Shown here: positions 40,101-55,000 of the stretch, piece after piece
Layout: the number at the start of each line of letters is the position of its first letter
Numbering within the stretch: the first letter of the stretch is position 1
Assembly (NCBI RefSeq): GCF_014805625.2
Contig: NW_023998426.1
Location: 3,570,902-3,634,901, forward strand
DNA: 64,000 nt
Source of the DNA: Glossina fuscipes
Taxonomy: Eukaryota; Arthropoda; Insecta; Diptera; Glossinidae
Reading direction: 5' to 3'
Made by a program: the position numbers and the translations under genes
Notes under the pieces: model-generated
What the model was told of the DNA's origin: nothing
What the model saw: only the letters and a program-made list of their open reading frames with translations
The model's database searches: none

Positions 40101-43046
40101 GCCCGTACCTGAATACCGTCACCTGACGGCAAGAATGGCTGCGGTATTGCCATTTTTAAATATTTTTCAAAAAAATTATTACCTTTCGTTTCAACGCAAA
40201 AAAATTTGTCAAAGTAATCTTTTTCCTAAGCCTAACACTGTGGCTTCCGCTTTTTGATGAAAATATTGCACCGCACAATAAAATTTATTTTTTTATTTCA
40301 TACCAGGCTCAATACCTTTTTTCCACATCCTACTCTGGATAGGAAAATTGAACAAAAAAGTGCTAAGTTGGTATACTTGTCGTAGTGTCTGTCGTTATTT
40401 GTACTGAACTTAACTGTTGCCATGCTTTCTCACAATCGTAAAATACTAATAGCGAGAATAAACGACGACTTAACTTTGAACATAAAATGGAACACACAAA
40501 CATCATAATTTAAATAATTTTTTATGTAAAGGAAGAGACATTAAAAGAAAAGGGTAAAATAAATGGTTTGAGTCCTTTAGTAAGGGTGTAGTGTTGTGCA
40601 AGTGGAGTAACGGATTTTAAGAAATATTTTACAAAAACAAACTTATTCTTGTATTCTAATAACCAAAGACCGTAGATTCTATAAGTCGCTACGAGCAACA
40701 TAAATTAATCACCGGCAGTGTACTTAAAATATCAAATAGCTTACTTAAATTTATCTTTTTCGATACTATTGATAGGTCTACAAAGGCGTTACATAATCTG
40801 AGAAATCTCTCTTCTCAGGTGGTTTTTTCAAGAGTTTAAAAAATTATCCTTCCTATTGCGCCAAAAGGTTTGCTTTTTGTTTTTTTTTTGAAAGATGTTT
40901 GTTATCCATTTCCACTGAACACACACGAACAAATACCTGCCAGAATGCATAGATTTTTTTCCCAAAACGACTCAAGCCCTGTCTTTATCTCCACAGCTAA
41001 ATCGGTAAAATTACATCTACCTTGTTATACTAGATAAATATCGGTTGTTATATATATATATATTTATCGTTTATATATCGGTTACAAATTCCATGAATAA
41101 GGTTTATTAGCAGACGTTGCAGGACAAGTAATGTTCTGTAAGTTGTAGAAGTGACCATTTGTTAAGTGTTATTAAAATCGGTGCGACTGCACGACAAGAA
41201 GCTTGTACTCATTCCTTTAAATCAAAAAAAATCTTTTAATGTAAGTGTTAAGCGGATTTTCAATCCGATAAACTTGCTTACAGAAAGCATTCACAATGTA
41301 CATGGGAGCATTGTACTAAGCAAGCTTCAGCCAACATCTGCTTCTGTTCATGTATCGTTTTTGAGATAATTTAATGATATTTGTTATCAGGACATGCTTT
41401 GTCTCAAGGATGAAACTCAATATTGGATCGCACTATTTGTAAGACTAATTCCTATGTAGCTCTACATCTTGAAAAAGTCGTTATGAGGTCATCGAGGATA
41501 TCGGTTGGACGGCTATATCACTTTAAAGAGCTTCACTTGCTAGCTGTATAAAGAGTACGACAGTTTTAGGCCCAAGATGCTTAAACTTACATGTAAGTTA
41601 TATACTTTTGATGTGATTGTTTGTTTTTATTGAGAGATTGGTATCTTCGAAGGAGGCATTTATGAGTATATAACTGAGCTTTTGTTTATCAGCGATCCCA
41701 TTGGTTCTACAAAATATGCACGACCTCAGTCCTCGGTCTATGGTCTATCGTTATAGTATTGAACAGATATCCGTAATAGATAAACAATTCTAACTTCAGA
41801 TCTACAGATAACTGTTAAACTTGAAAAATTTGTTACACGTTACATATGTTTCTCAGAGACTCAACTAAAAGTCAGTGTAAAGGTAGCTACCTCGCACTCG
41901 CACAATCAACGAAATACTTTTCTTCATATGCCGATACGAAAAGGCTAAGTAACAGACGGCATGCTAGCATTTAGGCGAAGTGTACCCTATAAACCTTACT
42001 TATGTTATGTTCTTACTATATGATTATCTCCTACGCTTCAAGCAAAAAAAAAATCTCTTAAAATTTAAAAATTATTTTATAACAAAGACAAATAACAAAT
42101 AATTGATCAAAGCTTAATGTGTTTGCCTTCTTCTGTCTCGCTTTGATTATGAGAATTATGGTTTAGCTTATTATTGCACTTAAATCGAAATCACTGCATT
42201 ACCTAATAATGTCGTAGTGTGAGCGTCAAATACATTTTAATGAAATTATTATCTTACCTGTGGCAAACGGCGACTGGTTTTAGGAAAATGTACACGATTC
42301 GAAGGAAACACCATTGGATGGCTTATCTGTTGATTTGATGAAATATCAGCTGACTTATCATACAATTCTGACAAACGATTAATACTGTTGCTATTCATAA
42401 AAGCAACAACATGACCTGCACTAGACAATGAGCCGGCAGCATAAACCGTGCCACTGGCACTGCCACCATCGCCACGATTATTATTGCTGCCTGTGCCAAT
42501 ACTTAGTAAGGATGTACGCTGTTGATTATATTTAAGTTGCTGCGATGACATTTGCGTTTGCGTTTGCTGTTGCGATGATTGTTGTTGTTGTTTTTGTTGT
42601 TGCAAAGTCTGATAATGATAAAGATGATTCTGATGATGATGATGATGACGATTGTTTACGGCTTGTGCTGCTTGGATATTATAAACCGCGCTATCGTATA
42701 GTACATGAAATGTTAAAAACAATGATATTAACATAACGGTAAGAAAGACTACAGCTAATTTGGGACGGGAAACACCCACAACCAATATACAATCGGTATG
42801 CGATGTATCAGGCCCTACAGGCCTCATGGCAGATTTTGGTAACCATCTAAAATGAAAACAAACAAACAAACAAACAAAACAATAATAATTAATAATTTAT
42901 GCTGAAAATTTATACGATAAGAGAGCAGTAAAGTAAATTTTAATCGTAGCCATGATAAGCAATTCAAGAGCTTTAGAAATAAATCCTTATACATTGTAAT
43001 ATAATATAGAATTTATTACAGAGCACATACACATATGTTATTATAT

Positions 43047-43085
<39 letters not shown>

Positions 43086-46000
43086 GTGTTTATGTGTGTG
43101 CTTAATATGTGCGTATATGCCTATGAAAATATTACTATAATATATCTCATCCAAACTTGGTAAGCGTTTTCATGCGATAATTTCATAGAAAACCATAAAT
43201 TAGGCCGTTACATTAAGTTACTTGAAGGACTTGAGTGAATTTATGCATGTCTGTATAAAGGTATCGTATGTGTTTGATTATCTGTACGGGTGGGCTGTTG
43301 ATGAGTTGTTTTACGTTAAATAGCTAAATTTAGGCATTTGTGTTTGCATAATTTCGGTTTTCTGTTTTGTTTTGGCTTTCAATTCTACGAAATTGCTTCG
43401 TACACCTTGTACGCTTGTCTCTTATGCCCTGTTTATCTCCCTCTCTCTCTCTGTCTCTTTCTCCCTATCTCTCTCTCTCTCTCTGTCTCTTTCTCCCTAT
43501 CTCTCTCTCTCACTCTCTCTCCCTCTGTCGGTCCCTCCCTCTGTCATCTCTTTCTCATTCACTATTTAGCCCAATCACTTTCATCCCCCATCGAACGATT
43601 ATATCTGTGGTCGAAGCCTGAAGCTCAAATTATTCCATTAAGGTAGATTTTCGCATTATGGATTGTATTGGTTCGGTCGGTGTATCTATCTCTGAGCTTA
43701 ATAGCTTAGCGAATGCCTCTGCTTGTTCGTTAATTCGATTATTTACTTGCACTTAAACAAATGTGATTTTCTATTTAATTAAATTTTAATGAATAACTAA
43801 CGTAGAAACATAGAGAAAAGGCCAGTTAGTTATGTTTATTTTATTTATTTTTTTTTTTTTTTTTAATTCATATCTTTTGACTGCCAATGTGAACATTTTA
43901 ATAAAACAACATTCATTTCATTTCATTTAAGGGCTAATTGTTAAATGTGGTAAATATTTTTATTTATTTATTTACAAATGTCTGTCCATTCTTACAGAAT
44001 ATTCATTTCATAGACAACGTTATGCTGTAACATATCTTACGATAACAGAAATCTCTTCATAATGAATTTTCGAAACTTTATTGAAAAGAAGAAAGTCATT
44101 AGCGTCTTATTTGGTTAGAATGTTTCATAATAGAGTCAGTTTTATTTGGATAAATCATTTCATGTAAATTTCATCGAGTCAAAGGATTATTTGAAGCGTT
44201 AAAATCAAATTATGTCATATTATATATTATATTATAATCGAACGTAAAGATTGCTCATTTAATTTCTTGCATCATTTCACTTAGGACAATTTCTTTTCAA
44301 GCAGTTTCATCATTAACTTGAATAAGTAAGAGAATTACATTCAGTTGGGATTGAATCCTTTATACTTATTATGATTACGTAATTAGTTATTATTGCAGTT
44401 TGTGTAAAATTGAGTAAAATACTGATTTTTTTTTTTTTTTTCGTACTGTAGGTATGTTTTACTTATTTCTAAGGCTAATTTGCCTGGAAGAACTTCTTGA
44501 CGTTTTGCTTCAATTCGAAGGCTTCATCTTCGCGTTTCCGAACGAAAGAATGTTTGCTGTAAATGGGTAGAAAGACAAACGGGCGAACAAATGAATGGAC
44601 ATAGTTGGGAGAATTTCAAACACTGAACAGGGATATCTTTACTTTATGAGATCTTTGAAACGTCCTTGTAGACATTACAAAGGTTTCAAAAAAATATTCA
44701 ATTTTAATGGGATTTGTTCCATTTTTCCCGCATTTGCGCGGGTGCCATATAATTGCTCATAGAATATGGACGGAAGCGTTTTTAACCTTATCTGCTGCAG
44801 TGCCTGAGCGAATGAGCAAAAAACCAAGCAAAGAAGTGCTCTCAGCTCGCGTGGAACAATCCTTCGATCGATTCGATCTCAAAAGCAGTTTCCCTGCAAA
44901 AACTTCCAATGTTTTTGGCAAATTTGTAAGGTTCACTTTTGGGATTAGAATAGTGTTTACCGTAGACGGTATGCAGACGGACAGAGAGATATGATTAAAT
45001 TGATTCGGAACATGTTGCTGATCAAAGATATATACAATTAATGGGATTTCTGCGATTTCTTGCAAGCATTTTCACAAAGCGGATATACTCCAATCCTGCA
45101 ATGGTTGAAAGGCAGTTTTTATATAGAACCGAGTGAGAAAAACTCTTCAAAGCGATCGAAATTGAAAACAATAAATTTATATACCAAAACGCTATTATTG
45201 ACTTTTGGTAGGTTGTGCACGTTATATTAAGCTTTTGTAAATCTCTCTTTCTTCGGTGTTTGTCCATGTATTTTAGCGTTCAACAAAGAGGCCACAATTT
45301 TAGAAGCATTTTAATGGATTTCAATATACTGACACGTGTCGATTATTTGTTTAATATCCACCCTCAAGTGATGAGGTATGTTCCTATTGTCACGACGTTT
45401 GCAATATCCGCCAGTAAGTCCTAAAGTGTACGTATTCTTAATCGGCAAGAAGTTCGAAATCGATTTCGGTGTTTTTATCTGTCTGTCTGTCTGCATTATC
45501 AGTCAGTCGGATACGATTTTCACGAATTCCAAAATGAAGATATTGGCTTCAAATTTGATAAAAAAAGTTTCCGCTCCCAGCTAAGTCGGCCAAAAGACAC
45601 GCCCACACACGTACAACGTAATTACGAATATTCATGTTTTCAAAACGAAAAGTATGTGTGCTTTGTTCACTTCCCATAAACCGCAATAATATATATTTAC
45701 ACTTTCTATTTCAATGTAAAGATGAGGGGCAAATGAATGATTTGGCCATAGCTTGTCATTTGTTAACATTGACTTTCTATAAAACATTATGCGAGTATTT
45801 TATTGAAAGTTGTAAAAATTCACTTAAGGCCACATGTAAACCAGCCTTTTTTCAATTTGGCACATGTAGCTAATATTACGCTTATCTATAGTTCAACATA
45901 GTTTTTGATCAAAATACGCCATTTCAAGTCCTTAAGGAATTATGCTTTAATTTGCATAAGATGGAATGTATTTTTGTTGTTGTTGTTGTTGTTGTTAATC

Positions 46001-49000
46001 ACTTACTTTTCCTACATGTAAAAACAAGTCTGCGGCTTTTATTAATTGCCCATTTGCCACTTTTGCTATTTATTTTATTTTATTTCACAACCCATCAAAC
46101 AAACGTAGTTACTTAAAACATGATGAGCAAAACTAAAAACAAAAAAGGGGTCAATGGTGTTCCGTAAGAATAACTGAAAACGCAATTTTTTAAAGGTTAT
46201 AGTCGAACTAGATCGACCTTTGAATACACATCCCGATTTTACGTATATAAGAAGAGAAATACACAATCATATATAGATAAGAACCTATAAGCACCTTCCT
46301 CATTAGGAGCAACCTTTCTATGGGCAGCATGAATGTACGCCCTTGTAGCTCTGGACGTTATCAAACTATACGCACGCTTGCCTTTGCATTTTTCATAAGT
46401 AACAAATGGCCATCCAGGCCGTTATACTTTTTCAAGGAGACATCCACTGCTTACAGTCTAGTATTTTTTATATGCCATCCTAATCGATCTCCTGAGCGCT
46501 CTTCTCTAGACAAATTATTTATGTCCGCCTCATTCTCAATAAGACTTTGAAACAAAAAAAAAAAAACCAGTAAGAAAGTTATATTCGGCGAGGGCCAAGT
46601 CTCGCATACCCATCATTATTATTTTCGCATTCTACTCTCCAAGTTCCCTTATTTTATACCCACATCGCTGGTATTTTTAAGAAAAAATTAATCGTAGCGT
46701 CTGCCATACGACAATATGTCTTCATTTGAGAAGTGTGCAAAGTAGTTTTAAACATTCCGTCTTGTTTGTCTTATGGTAAAAAAGCACAAAACCTCAAAAA
46801 AGTGAAAAAAAAAATTAAATTTAATTACTCGTAACTATGTATGGACACTGACGACTGATTCCATTTTTGAGCATAGAGGGCAAAGTGTGTCGAAAACTAA
46901 ATGCGGAAAGTTTCAGCTTTTTAACTTTAATAATTTTCGAATAACGAGGAAAAATCCAAAAAATTGTTGTTAGAAAAAACTGAGTTGCGTTCAGTTTACG
47001 GTCCACAGCGCGCTTATGCTCCGGCCGATTTGGCCCGTTTTCAACACCAACCTGCTTCTACCCAATTACAAGCCGATATATTCATCTTTGCGACCAGGAG
47101 AGTGCCAACAACACACACCTCACAGGTACACACACATACACAGACGGACGAATCTGGCTAAATCCAACTCAGAATTTCACGCTGATCAAGACTATAAGGT
47201 CTCCGAAACTTCTATTTGGGTCTTACATATAACATTACATTTGGGAAAAAAGTAAAATGAGTATACCCTCAGCTCACAGTGATTTAAAAGTCCTTAATGC
47301 TCTCCTCAATATTCTGGCACTGTTACTTCTTGAGATGATTGCTCAAAATTAAACGTATCAAGCAAGATATTATAAATGTCCACAAACAGCATATGCTACG
47401 TAGGGTAGACAAAGGAAATTGCTTTGCAAAGATTTAAAGATAGTAATTGCGATGCTAACGACTTGCACATAGGGTGGAAATAACGTATATCCCGTTGATT
47501 TCTCTCAAAAGTCTCAATTAAGTTTAAATTTTAAAAAGTGGACGCCATATAGGACATAGTTACGGAAGCGGATTTCAAAGAATAAAACATGAAAAGACTG
47601 CACATATGCTGGAGAGTGTTTCTGACCTAAAACGAGATAAATAAATAAAAATAATGAACTAAAAAAGTAAAAGCATACAAACATGTTTATCGTCTTTGGT
47701 TTGTGTATTACTTTTTCTTTCATTCATCTAAAAGTGTGCTACTGTGTCATTTCTTAAGTGGACATGAAACAAGATTCCATACACTAATGCAGAGGTAGCG
47801 TTTGCAGCTGATGTCAAAGCAACCTAACGAGAAACAAAAAATGCTTCTTTACATTTCTAATTTCGTAAATTTGTCGAAAAAAGAAACCAAAAAAAAAAAT
47901 AAATAAAGAAAAAAAGAAAAACTTACCGAGTCTTTGCTAACAATTATCCAGGCAGGTGAACGTAACACTTGCATGTCTGAAAACTGAAAACTTCGTAACA
48001 TACCTGTGGGTGATTATGTCTCAAAATTCAAATTAAATAATCCCTTTCGTCATGGTACTTGTAGTCTATGCAAAGGAAAACTTTTTAAATAACATCTTGG
48101 TAAAATCGTTAAATGAATGGCGGCTAAGGTGGGAAAGGCGGTGCCGTTCTTACACGTTTAGAGAGCAGAGACACATAAGAACTGTGTTAAGTTTCTCTTT
48201 TCGCTTGTTAATTACTGTATTTAGGAAACTCTGTCACATTTTTAATTTCATTCATAAGTTGCAGCAGCATAGCATTACTACAAACAGCATTTTATAATTT
48301 CTATTCTCTCCAGTATGTTTGTCCAATATGACGGTTATTTCTTATATATATATATATATATTGACCGCTTCTTAAGCAGGGTGTCTGTAATACTTCGATG
48401 TATTCTTACAAAAGCTCTTAATAAACCTCTTCTCATCTGTTTAAATACGCTTTCACAATTCACGACTTGACTTGCATGAGGGCAAAGCGAACAACAACAA
48501 CAACAAGCAACAAGAATAAGAATAGTAGTGGGAAGGTAAGTAAGTTTATTACACATACATGGCTTGAGAAAATATGTTCTCCTTAAGTTAACACCGAGAG
48601 GAAAAGAAAAAGTAAACACACAGAAACTATGAATGACTTCATTATTTTAGTCACCACTTGAATATCCACACAAACACATGCATACAAAGACACACGGAGG
48701 CATACACTTACTCAAAATACTGTCATGCTTTTAAGTCCTTAAGAGGTCAGGTAGGCTTACATAGTGAAAGTCTTTAAATAAAAAACATGAAAGAACAAAA
48801 TTCTTGCCATAGAACGAATCCTGGATACCCATCATTTTCGCTAATGTGCGACTACTAAGGTATTATGTGAACATATTGTAATATATTGTAATGCACTTAT
48901 AGGCAGTCGCGGTCACAAATGCGCAGAAAAGTACATATATAAGCTGATGTATGCTGTGCTGTTGTGGAACCAGACAAAAGCAGGCCGAGTCTACTCAGGA

Positions 49001-52000
49001 GAAGTGCTTGATTTTCATTTGCATACCTTGAGGTTAACTTTTAACTTATCAAAGTGCAATATGCTGTGGGCTGCTCGCAACAGATGCGACCAAGAGCAGC
49101 TAATGAAATTGCGAACTAAAACGGGCGCTTTCAGTTCGTTCCGATACGGCAAAATGGATCAGTAAACAACGTTCCACCCTCTCTCTTGTATTCACTAGAC
49201 AATTATCTTCTTCTGATTAATGCTAGATTCAATCGATGAATCATTGTCTACTCGAGCAGTTTTCCTATTGTTATCATAATACCCAGAAAATTCCTCTCTT
49301 TGAGAGTAGCCTCACAAGGCTAGATATCCAAAACTTGAGGCAAATATGTATAGACTAACAATGGACAATACTTGGTATAAAATACATTTTATTACGTCCT
49401 TCAAATCAGCAGATATACGTAGAGTCTAACGGCGAGTATTCTACCCAAGATGGTTGAGATTGGTATAAAATAGAAAGTGCAAAGTATCTCTATCAGTAGT
49501 TGGCCCTGCCTTATTTTTCAGATGTCCACTTCTACGTAAGGTTCAACTTACGTGAATACTCATATCAAATTTGTAAATACACTTGATTTGGTCTCACTGT
49601 CTCAACTCAAAGAAAAGGCCAAATAGAAATTTATTATAGTATTGATCTCAGCCTTCCTTTCCAACTAAAAAGTCCAACACTAACAAAACCTTTGTGCCTT
49701 TGTTAAGCGTTCCACAATCCCTTCAGGATGAGTATAATTTTTCTTCTTATTCGTGTAATCACTTGCTCCGCTCAAACATAGAACACTTACAAAAAGCTCC
49801 GTTGTATATATATATATGTGAGCACTTGTTAGTCCTGTGATGTGAGAGTAGTTGTACGCTTCCATTTACCCAGAGGCAAAGTTGCACTTCGATATTAGGT
49901 TAATTTACGAAGACAATACAAAGCATTTGGCTTAACACTGTTACCTTGCTCTAAAGTTCAATTTTGGGGAAACTTTAAAAAATATTATTTGAAAAATTTA
50001 GAAAATTTATTGCGTATGCTACAAAACTACACCAGTGTTAATGTTAATTGCTTTTTAAAGCAACTTTTTTCAATAGTCACGGCTTAGTAATACCATTTCA
50101 GCACAAGCAGAGCATATAGCTCAACACTGTTACCTTGCTTTAAAGTTCAACTTTGAGTAAACTTTGAAAAATATTATTTGAAAGATTTGGAAAATTTTCT
50201 CCGAAAATCTTGGCTTAGCAATGCCATTTGATCCGATTTTATGCACTTAAAACTCAAAGATAATTTACAGAAAAAAGAGGAAAAAACTAATCTCTTTGCT
50301 GAAAATCACAAATTTGGATTATGTTTTCATAAAAGTTACCAGTTAACTGATCAAAGCTATATACTTTCTATAGCAGCCATGAGAATGGACAAAAAACCGG
50401 TGTTGTGGCTTCATGTGCGCTCCTCTATAGCACGCCAAGCCGTAAAGCAAAAAAAAAGAAAAAAAGAAAAGATTGTTAAGTATGTTAAATTTATATACGG
50501 TTAAATAAGTGTTAAGACAACAGCAACAATAATACCAACAACAAATAACCGTAAAATGCCCTACTTAGTTCCTTTTTAGTCTTTACCTTTACAATTACAA
50601 TGATGAGTTTTAAAAACCTACATACTATACCTGCTTTAATGAGTGAAAAGTTTAAACTTAATGCGAAAGTATAGCGTCATCGTATGTGCGTGCAGGTCTT
50701 CCTAAAAGCCGTTCTAAGGAAAGTCAGTGTGTATTGTGACTCTCTAAAGTTTGCTAACAGCCTGTCAGTAAGTTATTCCCATTTTAAATAGCACTTTATT
50801 TTTTTCCACACTTTCCATTTACTGCTACAGGCATAGTGGCATAGTTGCTATAAACCAAAACAATTTCTATTAGTTCAAGTTGAGAATTTTTATTCTTTTC
50901 CCTTTTCTCCTTTTCGGCTACATACATAAAGAAGAGTAGATGCGTTAGTCAGTCTGAAAAAGGCCTAAGTCTGTTAAGATAATTTTTTCCTTTTGTTTTT
51001 TTGTTGTTTTTTTTTTCATTTAATGTCACTTCAGGGGACGACGTGATGATGATCAGAAAGAAGAGAGGAAAGAGAAGGAGATAGGGTATGGCCGCAGTCC
51101 AGCGGGTGTGCGCCTATTTATTATGCCTTTACCGTCTGTGTATTTGCTAAAGCTGCGGTCAAACCGACTTCCTACTGGACCATGTCGAAATTCGAATTTG
51201 AGTTTTTCTTTAACACATTGTGCTTACGTCATCGCACACGGAATGAGTATAATATATATGCAGAGAAGATTTTCTCTTCTTTTGATAACGCATGAGATGA
51301 AATGACTTGCAGTTACCGCCGTTTCATGAGCGTATCATATCGTTTTGAGGAAATCTCTAATAGCTCGCCATCATTTTTACATAAAATTTAAGAATGGCCG
51401 AACCACTCCTAGTTTATGACCACCTAGTCGCCCGGTTTGTAAACTCCTGAATTATTGCTTACGTAGCGTAACGCTGCATGAGACGGAACTAGAGATAAAG
51501 CAATTTCATAATCCTTTCTCACCACAAAAAGGATACTAAAATGTTCACGATGTTCATCACGTGTAAAGGGCATCTGATACTTGTGTGCACCTCATTTCAG
51601 TCCCGCGGTCAAGTTCGTTATTATTGATTGTAAAAGGGGTTTTATCAGGCAAATAAATAGGGGAAAATTAATACGGTATGAAACTACGTTTCAGAGTTGA
51701 AACGGCACGATCTCGATACAGTGGGATACTAAAGGACGGTACGAATTAACCATGTTAGGCGAGCGGTGCCTGTACATCATTTATTTACGCATATATATTT
51801 TAAACGGTCCAGTTGCAAGTTACTTTAAAATGAAATGTTAACGTTGGTAAGTAAATATTAACACTTTCAGCTTAGCCTTTTATTCTTTTTAAATGAACTT
51901 AAGCCATATTTAAAATGAACGGTAAGTGTGCATGTATTATATATATATATTGTATTTATATGAAGGCTTGAGTAAACCTATTTTGTGGCCAGTGTTTGTG

Positions 52001-55000
52001 CAAGTATTTATTAAATACCTCTTTTATATATCATTTATGGTGGCATGTGTTAATATGAAGTATATACAAACATTTTTTTCTCTATTATTTATAGTAATTT
52101 TTAAATTCTACAACACGTGCTTCTCGTTTTAAGTCTTTTAAACTCTACATTTTTTTTCTTTTTTTTTTTTTCTCTCTATCGTAATTATTACTAAATACCG
52201 TTATTTTACAAAACGCTTACATTTATGTCACTTAAGTGCATATAAACTATATATCATAATAAGCGTTACTGTCATGTACGGCTGCCTTGTATGTGACATG
52301 AACTTTATCATATTGTTTACCAACTATAAGTTGCCGCTAAAAGTCTTTCGCGGTTTCTGATGATTTTTTTTTTTTTTTTTTTTTTAAAGAATATTTCAAG
52401 CATATATTTGGAGTTTAAGCAGTCTTTGTAGGTATGAAGTGGACGAGGAATGAAGATGTTTGGTCGAGTTATGCATATAATGCAAAAAACTTCTTTACAC
52501 AACACATGACAGTCTTAAGTTATTCGCCTTCAACTTTGCCTTCTTAGTTAGTGCTAATACTTTTTTTTATACGAGAACACGTCACTTTAATATCTTATTT
52601 AGCTTTATGAGAAATTAATATTTTTCTGATTTTTTTTTTTTTTTTTTGCGTTTTTAAGCAAACAGCAATTTATGAAAATGATTCATTAGCACGCTTCACG
52701 GAGTGTATCTTAAATGTTTTCCATCAGCCAAACTATATTTTTTATTTACTCGCATTACCGTTAATAAAAACCTTAAAGTAATTCATATATGAATTCTTCA
52801 TCATGACTTAAACTATGCGGTAGTATTATGCATAACGGTAGAAAACGTTGATGAATTAACTATTAAGCAAACAAAAGGAATTTGATCAACATCTAGGGCG
52901 TAGATTAATTAGCAAAATGTAATAAATTGATAGCAGTTCTGAATTTGAAATGCGGACCGGAAATGCAATAAATTTATGAGTACCAGTGGTTGGTAATAAA
53001 ATTTTCCCAAGTCACTCAGAGGTTATCGAATGCCACGAGAAAGGCTGACGATTAAAACAATGCTTCATATACGGTTTAGTTGAAAAATCAAAGTGTTTTA
53101 TTATTCAGAAATATTTTCGCTTTCGTTATTATTTCTGGTTGCTGCAAGCGAAGTAACTAAGTTATATGATCTTGCCCTATAGTAACATAAAATTTACTCA
53201 TAAAACTTTACACGTAAAATCACTATAGTCCGTCATCACCCACCAATAAATACCCTACACTATCCTACAAACATTGTCTTAATGGCTTTTCAAACGAAAG
53301 CCTTATAAGGAACGTGGTTGAAAGAGGTTCGATTCGAACATTTTCAATGCCTTTCGACTCTGGACGAAAACGCCTCAGTGCACCAAATTTCATCACATAT
53401 TGCGCTCTCTATGTTGAACATAAGAAAACAAGACATACAGACAGGCAGACAGACGGACAGACAAGTTTAATTCCATTCGGAAAGTGATTCTCAATTCAAG
53501 TCCTTTTTGGGTGTTACACACATTCGCACAACCTTAATAATAGGCTATTTTGAAATTTGTGCACGGGATGATGTCGATGCCTATATATCGCGCAACACTC
53601 TCCTAATTGTCTCAAATCAGAACGTGCTTAAAAGCTGATATTTCGGCTTATATTTTTTGAGAAGATAGTTTTACTATATAATATGCACCACTAGTCATGT
53701 GGGTTACATAAATATATCTAATTAATTAATTTTTTCAAATTATTATGAATGTATTTTTAACTATCCTCACGTTTTCAACTATTTCTCAATAGCATTAATT
53801 TTTTATAATGTCATCCTATGATTATGAAAGCGACCTAATATTCATTCGACATAGTTATCATAAATATAAGTTAAATCTTAGCCTTAACGAATCACAACAC
53901 GATGTGACTCTTAGTCACTTACGAGAATACCAGAAATAAATCCAATGTTATTATTTTTCTTGATAGAAAAAGAAAGCATAGACAAGTAAGCAAAATATTA
54001 AAGACAACCCACAAATTTTGTTTTCATTTCTGATAAGGAAACCCAAAGAAATTAAAGTTCAAAGTTGAAATGAACATCGCAGACTTACTCCGTTATGATT
54101 AGGGTTAAATCTATTTATTTTTATTTTTTTTTACTTTTCATTATGTATGACCCCATCGTGGGATTACTCAAAAATGCTCTTAAGATTATTTTATTACTAA
54201 ATTAATTCATATTTCTAGTCTATATATAGGGTAGATGTTCCTAAATTTACAAAAGTAATATTACTTCTACGATCAATATATTATCAGAGTCAAAAATTCC
54301 TTCAATTCAAAATTTGGTATTAAACGTTGAAATAAAGCTTTTTTGGGGGGTTTTCTTCGCTTGTTGTGTTTTTTTTGTGTTTTATCAAACTGCATCGTCA
54401 CGCCACACTTATCCACAGCCAAGCGTCAACACATTTTTTTTGGGTTTTGGCGAACACTCTCTTAACGCTTTTAAAAAACCCCTTCGATTTGCTCGTACAA
54501 TAGAGCAGCTTCTTGAAATTTGACCTGCCCGATAAGGCATTTGGCCAAATTAAGTTTTGCACGCTTTACGCGAATATCGTTAGCGTCCAATTGAGATTCA
54601 TATATGTTTACTGCTCGATGATAGTAAACTTGTTCCTCTTCATATCTACCTTGTTGCTGGCATAGCACGGCAAGATCAATCAAATCTTTAGCTAATTCCA
54701 AATGATTATCGCCAAGAATTTGTTGTTTAATACGCACAAGTTTTATTTTAGTCTCTTCTGCTTTACGATACCATTGACATTTCCCATAAAGCGTAGCCAA
54801 GTTACCTAAAGTAATTATCGCAGTTTCGTCATTAAAGCCACAGTTGAATGTTCTAATAAGAAGAGACTTTTCCAAGTAACGCGCAGCTTCACAGTAAAAA
54901 CCATATTTGGCGGAAATTAAAGACAAAAAGTTCAGTAATATTGCGGCACCGGCGTGGTATTCATTATTGGTTTCTTTAAAAGCATTTAAAGCCTCCTTGC

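Larger units (their letters stand above)
33317..42257 (-). other. Hs3st-A intron 2 (about 8.9 kb)
   Basis: Contains a short non-LTR RT relic (34258-34359), a family A copy in minus orientation (34555-34815) and one in plus orientation (36380-36665). The stretch from 36700 to 42200 shows no gene or repeat I can name. Short ORFs there lack splice or family support. Confidence 0.85.

Noticed and set aside
43338..43646. Three overlapping Ser-Leu-rich ORFs
   Set aside because: They come from the imperfect CT microsatellite, with no start context or conserved motif.
45634..45873. 79-residue Cys-rich plus-strand ORF
   Set aside because: The cysteines look suggestive, but there is no signal peptide, poly(A) signal or splice support; chance cannot be excluded.
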